Assembly: GCF_018736045.1 (NCBI RefSeq)
Contig: NZ_CP076132.1
Location: 3,519,501 to 3,583,500 of the forward strand
Source: Flammeovirga yaeyamensis
GTDB lineage: Bacteria; Bacteroidota; Bacteroidia; Cytophagales; Flammeovirgaceae
Reading direction: 5' to 3'
Length of the DNA: 64,000 bases
Shown here in pieces: positions 17,610-25,949 of this stretch. Position numbers and translations under genes: made by a program. The notes under the pieces are model-generated. The model was not told the DNA's origin, ran no database searches, and saw nothing but the letters and a program-made list of their open reading frames with translations. Positions within the stretch are counted from its first letter, which is position 1; each line of letters opens with the position of its first letter.

Positions 17610-18560
17610 ATGAAAATGAATAAATCTTCAAAAATATATGTAGCTGGACACCGTGGCATGGTAGGTTCAGCTATTGTAAGAAAATTAGAAAAAGAAGGGT
17701 ATAATAATATTATCATTAGAACTTCGAAAGAATTAGATCTTACAAGTCAGGTAGCTGTTACTCAATTCTTTGAGCAAGAAAAACCTGAATATGTTTTTCT
17801 TGCTGCAGCCAAAGTAGGTGGTATCTTAGCCAACAACATCTACAGAGGACAATTCTTATATGAAAACTTGATGATTCAAAATAATGTAATTCATCAGAGT
17901 TATGTACAAGGTGTCAAGAAATTAATGTTCTTGGGTTCTTCATGTATTTATCCTAAAATGGCACCTCAACCTTTAAAAGAAGAGTATTTATTAACAGACA
18001 CTTTAGAGCCTACCAATGAACCTTATGCGATTGCTAAGATCTCTGGTATAAAAATGTGCGAGGCTTACCGTGATCAATATGGATGTAATTTCATATCTGC
18101 CATGCCGACAAATTTATACGGATATAACGACAACTATCATCCAAAGAACTCGCATGTACTCCCTGCGCTTTTAAGAAAGTTCCATGAGGCAAAAGTGAAT
18201 AACCTCCCTACTGTTGAAGTTTGGGGTTCAGGATCTCCCCTACGTGAATTTATGTTTGTAGATGATTTGGCTGAGGCTTGTTATTACCTTATGCATAATT
18301 ATGATGGAAAACAGTTTGTGAATGTAGGCACTGGAGTAGATTTAAGCATTAAGGAATTAGCCGAAACCATTAAAGATGTAGTTGGTTTTGAAGGTGAATT
18401 GGTTTGGGATAGCTCTAAACCTGATGGTACTCCAAGAAAACTAATGGATGTATCGAAACTTCATGAAGTAGGATGGAAACATCAAGTGGATTTGAAAGAA
18501 GGGATTGAGTTGACTTATGCAGATTTTAAGGAGCATTATTCAGAGCTTGCAGAACGTTAA
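17610..18560 (+). CDS. fcl: GDP-L-fucose synthase
   Basis: A 316-aa SDR epimerase-reductase. The motif [20 protein letters not shown] is at ~residues 10-29; [35 protein letters not shown] and the catalytic [10 protein letters not shown] identify the family (also called WcaG). It converts GDP-4-keto-6-deoxymannose to GDP-L-fucose with NADPH. It is the last gene of the operon and is followed at 18643-18676 by a strong terminator-like hairpin. Its partner gmd lies four genes upstream. Confidence 0.95.
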   Translation: MKMNKSSKIYVAGHRGMVGSAIVRKLEKEGYNNIIIRTSKELDLTSQVAVTQFFEQEKPEYVFLAAAKVGGILANNIYRGQFLYENLMIQNNVIHQSYVQGVKKLMFLGSSCIYPKMAPQPLKEEYLLTDTLEPTNEPYAIAKISGIKMCEAYRDQYGCNFISAMPTNLYGYNDNYHPKNSHVLPALLRKFHEAKVNNLPTVEVWGSGSPLREFMFVDDLAEACYYLMHNYDGKQFVNVGTGVDLSIKELAETIKDVVGFEGELVWDSSKPDGTPRKLMDVSKLHEVGWKHQVDLKEGIELTYADFKEHYSELAER

Positions 18561-18642
18561 GCATTAAAGATTAATAATAGTTTTATTTAATTTCTACTAT
18601 TTAATCCAATTTATTAAGTAATTATTAATGTAAACTTAAAAC

Positions 18643-18676
18643 AAAAGCCTAGGATTTAAGTCTTAGGCTTTTTGTT
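18643..18676 (+). terminator. Rho-independent terminator of the polysaccharide operon
   Basis: An inverted repeat AAAAGCCTAgGA...TCtTAGGCTTTTT with a short loop is followed by TTTG. It lies about 85 bases after the fcl stop codon and marks the likely end of the operon that starts with UpxY. Confidence 0.75.
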
Positions 18677-18810
18677 TATAAACATTAATCCTAATATTTA
18701 GGTTATCTTAAAATTATTTTCAATTTTTGTTGAGATTTTAAAAATCCAATGAATTAATTAACATTTTATTCTTTAAATACCCGTTACTATAAAATTATTT
18801 CAACTGTCGT

Positions 18811-19941
18811 ATGTTAAGAATAGCACTAACGTTTCTGACCTCTTTAAGTATTGCATTGATCGCTGTTCCTGAAGTTAGAAAGGTAATTATTAAGAATAAT
18901 GTATTTGATCTCCCTGGAGGACGTAAAGTACATACAGACCTCATCCCGAGTATGGGTGGTGTGGGTATTTTCCTAGCTTTTTTCCTTTCGACCTGTTTAT
19001 GGTTACCTAAAGAAGGAATGTACGATCTCAACTTCCTATTTTTCGGGTTAATGCTCGTTTTTTTTATGGGTGTTAGAGATGATATGCTGGCGATGAGTCC
19101 AAGAAATAAGTTGATTATCCAATTAATGGCTGCCTCCACAGTTGTTGTATTTGGAGACATTCACATTGAATCATTATATACATTATACCCTGATATTCAA
19201 CTCCCCATTGGTATTAGTTATGCCTTAAGTGTATTTGTGATCATTGCACTCACTAATGCTTTCAATTTAATTGATGGTATTAATGGTCTATCAGGAGTTA
19301 TTGCAGCTCTAATTACTTTTATATTAGGTATTTGGTTCTTTCTTGTAGGAGAACAACTTTACTCAATCATGATGATAGCGATGGCAGGTGGTTGCATTGG
19401 TTTTCTCTATTACAATTGGGGAAAAGCAAGTATCTTCATGGGAGATACAGGAGCATTAGTTTTAGGGTTCTTTATATCAAGTTCATTAATACTATTTGTG
19501 AATGTAGATCACCACTTACCAAGTGATCACGCTTACAAAATCACTGCTCCAATCAGTTGTGCAATTGCATTATTTATTTACCCATTCATAGATACATTAC
19601 GTATCTTCACTATTCGAATATTGAATGGTAGATCTCCATTTAGTCCTGATAAAAAACATATACACCATATATTAATAAGAACAGGTATCACTCATGCATT
19701 AGCAAGTACCTTTATTCTTGTTTTCAATGTCGTTTTTATTACATCTGTATTTATTACTAGTTTCTTTATGAACGACTTGATGCTCCTAACTTGTATCTTC
19801 ACATCATTATACTTCGTCCCACTCATCTTAAAACTGCGTGTCAACTACTTTAGACACCATAAAGAAGGGAAGTTGTTGAAATTGAAGGCGAAGAAACAGA
19901 GGATGACGAAGAGTGAGTTTGTGGTGGAGAGGAAAGCGTAG
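18811..19941 (+). CDS. Undecaprenyl-phosphate N-acetylhexosamine-1-phosphate transferase (WecA/TagO family)
   Basis: A 376-aa protein with about 10-11 membrane segments. Family motifs are in order: PGGRKVHTDLIPSMGGVGIF near residue 38, VRDDM (~residue 88), NAFNLIDGINGLSG (~residue 149), FMGDTGALVLGF, and the metal-binding PDKKHIHHILI (~residue 283). Such enzymes start surface polymer or teichoic acid synthesis by loading a sugar-1-phosphate on undecaprenyl phosphate. The preceding operon lacks its own initiating transferase, so this protein could supply the first sugar; it has its own upstream spacer and terminator-separated promoter region. A repeat of the GTTAACGCTCG family begins right after its stop. 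Confidence 0.9.
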   Translation: MLRIALTFLTSLSIALIAVPEVRKVIIKNNVFDLPGGRKVHTDLIPSMGGVGIFLAFFLSTCLWLPKEGMYDLNFLFFGLMLVFFMGVRDDMLAMSPRNKLIIQLMAASTVVVFGDIHIESLYTLYPDIQLPIGISYALSVFVIIALTNAFNLIDGINGLSGVIAALITFILGIWFFLVGEQLYSIMMIAMAGGCIGFLYYNWGKASIFMGDTGALVLGFFISSSLILFVNVDHHLPSDHAYKITAPISCAIALFIYPFIDTLRIFTIRILNGRSPFSPDKKHIHHILIRTGITHALASTFILVFNVVFITSVFITSFFMNDLMLLTCIFTSLYFVPLILKLRVNYFRHHKEGKLLKLKAKKQRMTKSEFVVERKA

Positions 19942-19945
19942 GGGC

Positions 19946-19973
19946 GAAGTTAACGCTCGTTTTTTAAGTAATA
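19946..19973 (+). repeat. GTTAACGCTCG repeat next to a stop codon
   Basis: AAGTTAACGCTCGTTTTTTA followed by AGTAATAGG starts five bases after the WecA-like stop. Near-identical copies follow the stops of the genes ending at 37222 and 38823, and a reverse copy lies at 34282-34308. Confidence 0.7.
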
Positions 19974-19997
19974 GGTAATAAGTAATAGGGAAGCTTA

Positions 19998-20030
19998 GAG
20001 AGGTGGCCTTGGCCCCTCGATACACGGATT
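19998..20030 (+). repeat. GGCCTTGGCC-family repeat
   Basis: GAGGTGGCCTTGGCCCCTCG followed by ATACACGG; CGAGG-like and CCTCG arms can pair. This copy lacks the leading CGTCTTCAAC part. Confidence 0.7.
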
Positions 20031-20090
20031 ATTAGTGAGGAATTAGGAACTAGGAGTTAGGAGTTTCTGGCTTTGATAAAACCGTTACAT

Positions 20091-20133
20091 CTCCGTCTTC
20101 AACGAGCCGGCCTTGGCCACTCGGTACACGGAC
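20091..20133 (+). repeat. GGCCTTGGCC-family repeat
   Basis: CTCCGTCTTCAACGAGCC then GGCCTTGGCCACTCGG and TACACGGAC: a nearly full-length copy with the downstream ACCGCTTACACAGAC extension. Confidence 0.75.
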
Positions 20134-20276
20134 CGCTTACACAGACTGCTTTTCATAGATCAATTGTAGAGGTTACTCCGGTTACTTTACATAGAGTATT
20201 AGTGAGCAGATAGGAGTTAGGAGTTGTTGGCTTCGTCAAACCTCATACAGTACAATGAAAAGACACAAAGAAATAA

Positions 20277-20304
20277 AAAAAGGCAACCATCAGGTTGCCT
20301 TTTC
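20277..20304 (-). terminator. Terminator of the leftward TPR gene
   Basis: AAAAGGCAACC and GGTTGCCTTTT form a perfect stem around a 4-base loop. Read on the minus strand it is followed by a T-run, 40 bases beyond the stop of the TPR gene. T residues on the plus side may make it work in both directions. Confidence 0.8.
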
Positions 20305-20343
20305 TATTTATGAGAAATATAGAGTTGGTTATATTCTTTATTA

Positions 20344-21660
20344 TTACAACGCCTGCTTATTCAAAGACATCATTGTATAGTGATCTAATGAATAAGACGC
20401 TACATGATAGTAAGGCCCTTTTCTAGCAGCTTGTAGCGACTGTTTACACTTTAGTGGATCTTGCATACCATAGATATGTCCCATTAAAAGTGAGGCTTTT
20501 ACAAACTCTTGTGGAGTGATATTGGTATCGCTCAACAATTCTAGGCCAGTATTGATTGCTTCTTCTCTTTTATTTAGTTTAAAAAGAGCTACAGTTTTGA
20601 AAAATAAAAGGCTACGTGTTCTTTTGAAGTTGACTAGTGCCTTGTTAGAATATTCTAAAGCTTCTTCGTATTTCTTTGAGCAAAGTAGAATGTCGATGAA
20701 TTCGTTATAGGCGTGAAGGTAGATTTTATCGTTTCCTTGATAATCTTTAAGGCCTAATTCGAAATAATGAATTCCTTTGTGGTGGTTCTCTTGTTTGACG
20801 ATGATATCTGCCAAAAGGATGTTGGCTTTGATATAGGTTTTGTCCACCTTCATCGCTATATGCAATAGATCTTTTGATCTTTCAAACTCGTAGATGTCTT
20901 CATAAGCTTTAGCTACAGAGAAATAGTAATCTGGCTTTAACTTGGCCACCAATGATTGATAGGGTCCCATGTTCGCCTCCTCTAAGATAGGCATTGCTCT
21001 ATCGTAATCTTCCAATAAGTAGAACGCCAATCCTTTTTCGTATTTGTACTTTGCCAACTGTTGAGGTTTCGCATAGCTTGGATACATTCCAAGGATCTTA
21101 TCGATCGTTAAGATGGCTTCCTGATTTTTACCGATTTTATTGGCAATTTTTGCATCAAGGAATAAGATATCTATGTCGTTTGGTGATAATTCTATACCTG
21201 CTTTAGTGTAGATACGGGCATCATCAAACATTTCTTTATCAAAGAAGAATTTAGTGGTTTCTAGACATAATTTGATCTTTTTGATAGGATCTTTCTCATG
21301 TTCTAACCACATGGATTTCACTTTCTTGTAATTATCGAAATCCTTTTGGTTTTCGTAGATACTCGAAAGACCAAGGTAAGCTGGGATATAGTTGTTATCC
21401 AACTCCAAAGCTCTATTCCAATCCTTTATTGCATTGGCACTATCCTTTGTTAAAAGGTAACACACTCCTTTCCAATAACGCACTTTCGCAGTGGAATCGG
21501 CAATAGAAATGGCCTGGGAATATTCTAAAATAGCGCGGTCATAATCCTTTGCTGCTCTAAATTTTTCAGCATTCTTAAAAAATAAGTCGACCGCATTCCT
21601 TTCTTGTGCAACAGCAAGTGAACACAAAAATGTGAAGAGTAATAGAAGAAGTTTACGCAT
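20344..21660 (-). CDS. Secreted TPR-repeat protein
   Basis: From ATG at 21660 the product is 438 aa with a signal peptide MRKLLLLLFTFLCSLAVAQ; an upstream in-frame ATG would add 21 residues that do not look like a signal. The mature part is built of tetratricopeptide repeats: AKDYDRAILEYSQAISIADS, SANAIKDWNRALELDNNYIP, EDYDRAMPILEEA, KYEEALEYSNKALVNF and others over most of the length. TPR arrays mediate protein-protein contacts; here probably in the periplasm. No enzymatic domain is seen and the precise role is unknown. A clear terminator follows. Confidence 0.82.
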   Translation of the reverse strand: MRKLLLLLFTFLCSLAVAQERNAVDLFFKNAEKFRAAKDYDRAILEYSQAISIADSTAKVRYWKGVCYLLTKDSANAIKDWNRALELDNNYIPAYLGLSSIYENQKDFDNYKKVKSMWLEHEKDPIKKIKLCLETTKFFFDKEMFDDARIYTKAGIELSPNDIDILFLDAKIANKIGKNQEAILTIDKILGMYPSYAKPQQLAKYKYEKGLAFYLLEDYDRAMPILEEANMGPYQSLVAKLKPDYYFSVAKAYEDIYEFERSKDLLHIAMKVDKTYIKANILLADIIVKQENHHKGIHYFELGLKDYQGNDKIYLHAYNEFIDILLCSKKYEEALEYSNKALVNFKRTRSLLFFKTVALFKLNKREEAINTGLELLSDTNITPQEFVKASLLMGHIYGMQDPLKCKQSLQAARKGPYYHVASYSLDHYTMMSLNKQAL

Positions 21661-21777
21661 AGGTAAGTAGATCTTAGAGTTTGTCATGTTTGCTAAAGGA
21701 ATCTTACACGATTCCGCACCCAAGACAAATTTAGTAGTTATTATCGTTTATTTAAACTTGTTGATGTTCATTTACGT

Positions 21778-23412
21778 CTAATCGTTCCATTTAGTGACAT
21801 AAATCTTCTTAAAATACAATTTATTCTTCTTATCTAACTCGTTTTTGTGCAATTTATGCTCTCTTTCGAAGGAAATCTGTATTTTATCTAGTCCTTTAGT
21901 AAGTGCAATGAGTTGTTTACTATCTCCCTGAATATCATTAATAGCAATAATTTTATCTCCTTCTGTAATTCCCGATTTTATATTTTCAACATCGGTAACT
22001 TTCCCATTTTGATCTATTTTAATTCCAAATTTAGTTTGAAGATCATTCTGCTCATTGTAATGAATATCTGATTTAAATCCTAAAACAGACAAAGCCTTTT
22101 TCACTTGATTTTCTAATGATTTCGTTCCATATATCACCTCCTCGAAATATTGGGTCAAATCCTCTCCAAATACTTCTTCTGCTACTTTTTGATAATCATT
22201 TGAGGTATATCCTTTTCCCTTCTTCCCAAAACGCGTCCACATCAAACGCATCACATCATCTAAAGATTTCTCTCCAGCAAATTTCTTTTTGATTTTTGCA
22301 TCTAAGATTAAGGCCGCAATTGCCCCTTTAACATAAATTGATGTTTTACGTTGAGGAATACCCTTTTCATATCCATCTAACCATAACTCCAAAGAAGAGT
22401 CCGCCACTGACAAATGATGTCGACCTAAATTCTCAAAGTGACGGGTTAATAGTGTGTTTAACTCTTTGATGTATTGTTGGGTATCAAAAGCTTTTGAGCG
22501 GAATAAGATCTCATCCCCGAAGTAAGTCGTCACCCCTTCTGCTACATAACCAGTATCAAAATAAGCCTCTTGGAATAAATCATAGGGCATTAATTCTTTT
22601 GGACGAATCTGTTTGATATTCCATACATGAAACAGTTCATGACAGCTTACACCAAGTAGGTTATTGTAAAATACCTCAGAATGAAAATCTGAAGCAGGTC
22701 CTAAAGTAATTACAGTATTCTTATGGTGTTCTACCCCATGATAATGTTTAAAATCGGGTACCAAAATCAGATAATGAAACTCATCGTGAGGGAACTCTCC
22801 AAAGATATCTAATTGCACACGGGTAAATTTCTTAAAGTCATCCACCAATTTAGTCCAATCGGGCTGTACTTTACCGTGAATCCAAATATGGAAATTCACT
22901 TTATCCATCTCAAACTTTTTATGATGCATATGTCGCCCTAACATTAAAGGCGATTCTGTCCAATCTTCAAAGTTTTCAAAATGATACTTCCCTCCTTTTT
23001 TCTTCGCATTGGTCGCCACCTCAAAATCATTAGTATACTTGATCTTCAACTGAATTTCTTCCTCCTCTAATCCTTCAGGCAATAAACCACACCCAATACC
23101 ATTGATCAACCAAAAATCATCGCTCACCCAAGTTCCTCCAGCATCTTTGTGTTGGGCATAATACTCAAAAGTCACGGTCAGATTATCCTCCTTCTCGGCA
23201 CCAACCACCTTCCAAAGATTTCTACCCACAGTCATTACCTTCAATTCCTCTTTCCCTCTATACGCTTTCATCCCACGAATATTTTTCGCAAAATTCTGCA
23301 CCTGATACCGGCCTGGACGCCATAGAGGTAACTTTAATAAGTTCGAGTCTTTTACGGTGTAAGAAACTTTTATTTTTAAGAAATGGAGGTTTTGGGAGAT
23401 GGTGTAGTTCAT
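21778..23412 (-). CDS. M61 family metallopeptidase with PDZ domain
   Basis: A 544-aa protein of the glycyl-aminopeptidase M61 family. An N-terminal beta domain (MNYTISQNLHFLKIKVSYTV, LWRPGRYQVQNFAKNIRG) is followed by a zinc site HELFHVWNIKQIRP at about residue 258 and by the downstream glutamate in YVAEGVTTYFGDE. A C-terminal PDZ-like domain covers ~residues 450-535 (KSGITEGDKIIAINDIQGDS). It lacks an obvious signal peptide, so it may be cytoplasmic. The family cleaves N-terminal glycine or alanine in some members. It is followed by the TPR gene on the same strand with a 117-base gap. Confidence 0.9.
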   Translation of the reverse strand: MNYTISQNLHFLKIKVSYTVKDSNLLKLPLWRPGRYQVQNFAKNIRGMKAYRGKEELKVMTVGRNLWKVVGAEKEDNLTVTFEYYAQHKDAGGTWVSDDFWLINGIGCGLLPEGLEEEEIQLKIKYTNDFEVATNAKKKGGKYHFENFEDWTESPLMLGRHMHHKKFEMDKVNFHIWIHGKVQPDWTKLVDDFKKFTRVQLDIFGEFPHDEFHYLILVPDFKHYHGVEHHKNTVITLGPASDFHSEVFYNNLLGVSCHELFHVWNIKQIRPKELMPYDLFQEAYFDTGYVAEGVTTYFGDEILFRSKAFDTQQYIKELNTLLTRHFENLGRHHLSVADSSLELWLDGYEKGIPQRKTSIYVKGAIAALILDAKIKKKFAGEKSLDDVMRLMWTRFGKKGKGYTSNDYQKVAEEVFGEDLTQYFEEVIYGTKSLENQVKKALSVLGFKSDIHYNEQNDLQTKFGIKIDQNGKVTDVENIKSGITEGDKIIAINDIQGDSKQLIALTKGLDKIQISFEREHKLHKNELDKKNKLYFKKIYVTKWND

Positions 23413-23514
23413 GGTGGTGGAGAATTTTTTGGAATTAAAAATGAAAAGTTAAAAATGAAAAACGTGAAATGTTAGGTAGTTTTTGTAAAGGTATGTGTAT
23501 GAATTATATATCGT

Positions 23515-23593
23515 GGGGACGTTGCAGTGCAACATCCATACAAAAAATGTACACGTACCATTCAACTAACTACGTTTTTCATTCTTAACTTTT
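23515..23593. repeat. GGACGTTGCA hairpin repeat, copy 1
   Basis: The arms GGACGTTGCA and TGCAACATCC are separated by one base (one mismatch). The following ~55 bases match copy 2 closely. Confidence 0.7.
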
Positions 23594-23650
23594 AATTTAT
23601 TTCAAGCTTTTAATTATTTTGTAAAAGCGATCTATTTGAAATATAAACTA

Positions 23651-23731
23651 GAGGACGTTGCAGTGCAACGTCCGTACGAAAAATGAACACGTACTATTTA
23701 ACTAACTACGTTTTTCATTTTTAACTTTTAA
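23651..23731. repeat. GGACGTTGCA hairpin repeat, copy 2
   Basis: The arms GGACGTTGCA and TGCAACGTCC are perfectly complementary around a single G (23653-23673). The flank CGTAC...GTTTTTCATT repeats the flank of copy 1. Confidence 0.75.
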
Positions 23732-23744
23732 CTTTTCATTTTTT

Positions 23745-24716
23745 TTACTTTAGCAAAATCGCGGCTTCTTTCGCAAAATACGTAAGAATCGCCGACGCTC
23801 CTGCACGCTTAAACGAAAGCAACATTTCCATCATGGCTTTATCGTTTTCTAGCCAACCGTTTTGTGCAGCTGCCTTAAGCATAGCATATTCACCAGATAC
23901 GTTGTAGGCTGTGATCGGGATATCGAAGTTTTCTGATAATGTTTTGATGACGTCTAAGTATGGCATTCCTGGCTTTACCATCAAGAAGTCAGCTCCTTCT
24001 ACAAAATCTAATTCGGCTTCGATAAGGGCTTCTTTGACGTTGGCAGGATCCATTTGGTAAGTCTTTTTATCACCAAATTTTGGTGCTGAATCTAGGGCAT
24101 CTCTAAATGGACCGTAGAATGCTGAGGCATATTTAGCAGAGTAAGACATGATAGATACATTAGTGTAACCGGCATCATCTAGTACTTCTCTGATGTAGCC
24201 AATACGTCCGTCCATCATATCGGATGGTCCGATGATGTCTGCTCCTGCTTCTGCTTGTGCTAAAGCCATTTTACCTAGCACTTCTAATGTTTCGTCGTTA
24301 AGGATTTCACCATCCCGTACGATACCATCGTGACCATCTGAACTGTATGGGTCCATGGCAACATCGGTCATTAGTATAGCTTCAGGGTATTTTGCTTTGA
24401 TAGTACGTAGTGCTACTTGATATAATCCCTCAGGATTATGGCCTTCTGTGGCTGTGCTGTCTTTTTTGTCCTCGCTTACACTTGGGAATAGGCAGAATGT
24501 TTTGATACCAAGATCAAGACACTCTCCAATTTCTTCTACCAACAAGTCTACAGTGTATCTATAGATGCCTGGCATAGATGCAATTTCTTCTTTTTTATTT
24601 TCGCCTTCAATCATGAAAAGAGGGAAGATAAAATCATTTACGGTCACTTGGTTTTCCTGTACCATGGCACGGATAACCGCCGATTTTCTATTTCTACGTG
24701 GTCTTCTAGTCAGCAT
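23745..24716 (-). CDS. hemB: Delta-aminolevulinic acid dehydratase (porphobilinogen synthase)
   Basis: A 323-aa TIM-barrel enzyme of normal length. RRPRRNRKSAVIRAMVQEN at the start, the metal-site region DVAMDPYSSDGHDG, and the two Schiff-base lysines in SYSAKYASAFYGPFRDA and LMVKPGMPYLD are all present. It condenses two 5-aminolevulinate molecules to porphobilinogen in tetrapyrrole (heme) synthesis. No other heme genes are adjacent. Heme demand is plausible, since cytochrome-type proteins are encoded elsewhere in the window. Confidence 0.97.
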   Translation of the reverse strand: MLTRRPRRNRKSAVIRAMVQENQVTVNDFIFPLFMIEGENKKEEIASMPGIYRYTVDLLVEEIGECLDLGIKTFCLFPSVSEDKKDSTATEGHNPEGLYQVALRTIKAKYPEAILMTDVAMDPYSSDGHDGIVRDGEILNDETLEVLGKMALAQAEAGADIIGPSDMMDGRIGYIREVLDDAGYTNVSIMSYSAKYASAFYGPFRDALDSAPKFGDKKTYQMDPANVKEALIEAELDFVEGADFLMVKPGMPYLDVIKTLSENFDIPITAYNVSGEYAMLKAAAQNGWLENDKAMMEMLLSFKRAGASAILTYFAKEAAILLK

Positions 24717-24946
24717 AAAATATATTTATTGTTTCGGTCGAAGTTATTGTTTCAATATCTAAAATTCAAGAGTAATAAATCCTCTTTACACGTTAATATC
24801 CTTATCATTTGTTAATATCTTCGCTCAACTCCTATTAATATACGTTTATAAATATATAACTTTCAATAAGTTAACAAACACATGAATTAAGGACGAACGA
24901 TTCTATAAATAAATTATAATAATTACAAACTTCAAATATCATTATC

Positions 24947-25123
24947 ATGAAAAAATTCTTATTAATAGCCATCCCAGCTGCTTTATTGGTTTTGGATTAC
25001 ATGATTATCCAATCTGTAGTACATGCAGACAACACATCTAGTCAGATTTTAGCAGCAGCTGCTTTAATTATTATGGTAACAGCTACAATTAGCTCATACC
25101 CTTTGATTAAGCATGCGGAGTAA
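24947..25123 (+). CDS. Small membrane protein, 58 aa, unknown
   Basis: A short frame from ATG at 24947 codes for 58 residues with two hydrophobic segments: FLLIAIPAALLVLDYMIIQS (residues 4-23) and ILAAAALIIMVTATISSYPL (residues 34-53), joined by a short polar loop VVHADNTSSQ. It ends LIKHAE. It stands alone on the plus strand between hemB and the second HEPN/MNT pair, and a strong terminator follows 25 bases after the stop, which supports a real transcription unit. No family is recognised and function is unknown. Confidence 0.7.
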   Translation: MKKFLLIAIPAALLVLDYMIIQSVVHADNTSSQILAAAALIIMVTATISSYPLIKHAE

Positions 25124-25146
25124 GGGTTGTACCTTACATTATTGTA

Positions 25147-25183
25147 TATCCCTATGGACTTAGTAATTCATAGGGATTTTTTT
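25147..25183 (+). terminator. Rho-independent terminator after the 58-aa protein
   Basis: ATCCCTATG and CATAGGGAT pair around a loop of about 14 bases, followed by a run of seven T. Confidence 0.8.
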
Positions 25184-25310
25184 GTGACTTTTTACTTATG
25201 AGAGTGTATACCAGACATACCATATCTAGGAGGGCATATACTAATAGTACCATAATTCTTGAGGCATCCATATCCGGAGGGGTTACACGAGCTATTAGAT
25301 TGATATCAAC

Positions 25311-25655
25311 TTAGCTTTCTCTTTTGGATATTTCTTGATCAACCTCTTTTATAAGATTTGGTAAATGGTTTATTATAATATTCCAAATGATAAAATCATC
25401 AACAAAATCACAACCATGTATTACCCAGTTTCTTGTATCTACAATTTTCCAAGCATTACTTATTGGGAAATTAGGGTCTATTTTTAATATTCTGTATGTA
25501 GCTTCTCCTATAATTTCAATTTCTCTCTCGATAGCACGTCTTAAAAGGCGATTCTTTTGATATTCATTAAAATCTCTTTTACCATCCAAATAATCAAATA
25601 TTGCCTCAATAGAATCTTTAATATCAAAAAGTGATTTTAGAAGATTATTTTTCAT
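25311..25655 (-). CDS. HepT-like HEPN ribonuclease toxin (DUF86 family)
   Basis: A 114-aa helical protein of the HepT/DUF86 family. SLFDIKDSIEAIFDYLDGKR, RRAIEREIEIIGEATYRIL and the R-x4-H RNase motif RNWVIHGCD (~residues 76-84) fit well. It would act as an RNase toxin controlled by the paired MntA nucleotidyltransferase, which lies just upstream on the same strand and overlaps it by 11 bases. That partner carries a frameshift (25645-25949), so the toxin may lack its antidote. The critical Arg and His are intact here. Confidence 0.85.
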   Translation of the reverse strand: MKNNLLKSLFDIKDSIEAIFDYLDGKRDFNEYQKNRLLRRAIEREIEIIGEATYRILKIDPNFPISNAWKIVDTRNWVIHGCDFVDDFIIWNIIINHLPNLIKEVDQEISKRES

Positions 25656-25949
25656 AAACGAGTTGTTTTGTTTCTTCTAATTCCTTTTTTAGATATGGGT
25701 TTTTAATACTCTGTTCAGTAATCAAATCAATTTCTCTTTTAAAGATGTTTTTTAGTTGTTCTTTTAAAGTGTAATAGCTATCAGCATATTTTTCAAAGCC
25801 AACTTTTGAGTCAATCTTTACAAGAAAATCAATATCACTATTATGGCTGAAATTTTTAGTCAATACGGATCCAAACACATGTAGCTTGAGTATTGCAGAC
25901 TCCTACATATATTAATTATTTGACTTTCATAGGGTTTTAAATGATCCAT
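25645..25949 (-). pseudogene. MntA-like minimal nucleotidyltransferase, frameshifted near its 5' end
   Basis: From ATG at 25949 one frame reads MDHLKPYESQIINICRSLQY; the next frame continues KLHVFGSVLTKNFSHNSDID and then FLVKIDSK, the GS-x10-D-x-D catalytic signature of the MNT family. Adding one A at about 25887 (CTCAAGC to CTCAAAGC) joins both into a normal MntA of ~101 aa. A GTG start at 25878 would give only a truncated 77-residue product beginning at the core strand. It is either a real one-base deletion or a sequencing error. Confidence 0.75.

Larger units (their letters stand above)
19942..20343. other. Repeat-rich intergenic region
   Basis: No gene is seen. It holds a GTTAACGCTCG repeat at 19946-19973, two GGCCTTGGCC-family copies (19998-20030 and 20091-20133), 7-base purine strings such as AGGAATTAGGAACTAGGAGT near 20037-20063, and the terminator hairpin at 20277-20304. 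Confidence 0.65.
23413..23744. other. Intergenic region with duplicated hairpin unit
   Basis: No gene seen. Two ~80-bp direct repeats (about 23515-23593 and 23651-23731) each begin with a GGACGTTGCA hairpin and end with ACTAACTACGTTTTTCATT and TTAACTTTTAA. A related ATGAAAAGTTAAAAATGAAA string occurs near 23440 and again near 33606. Confidence 0.6.

Noticed and set aside
25184-25310. Regulatory RNA or further repeat after the 58-aa gene
   Set aside because: ATACCAGACATACCATATC and similar strings look repetitive but no second copy in this window and no stable fold is evident.
25880-25895. Programmed frameshift in the right MNT gene
   Set aside because: The joining region CTCAAGC is not a known slippery sequence; a one-base deletion or sequencing error is simpler.
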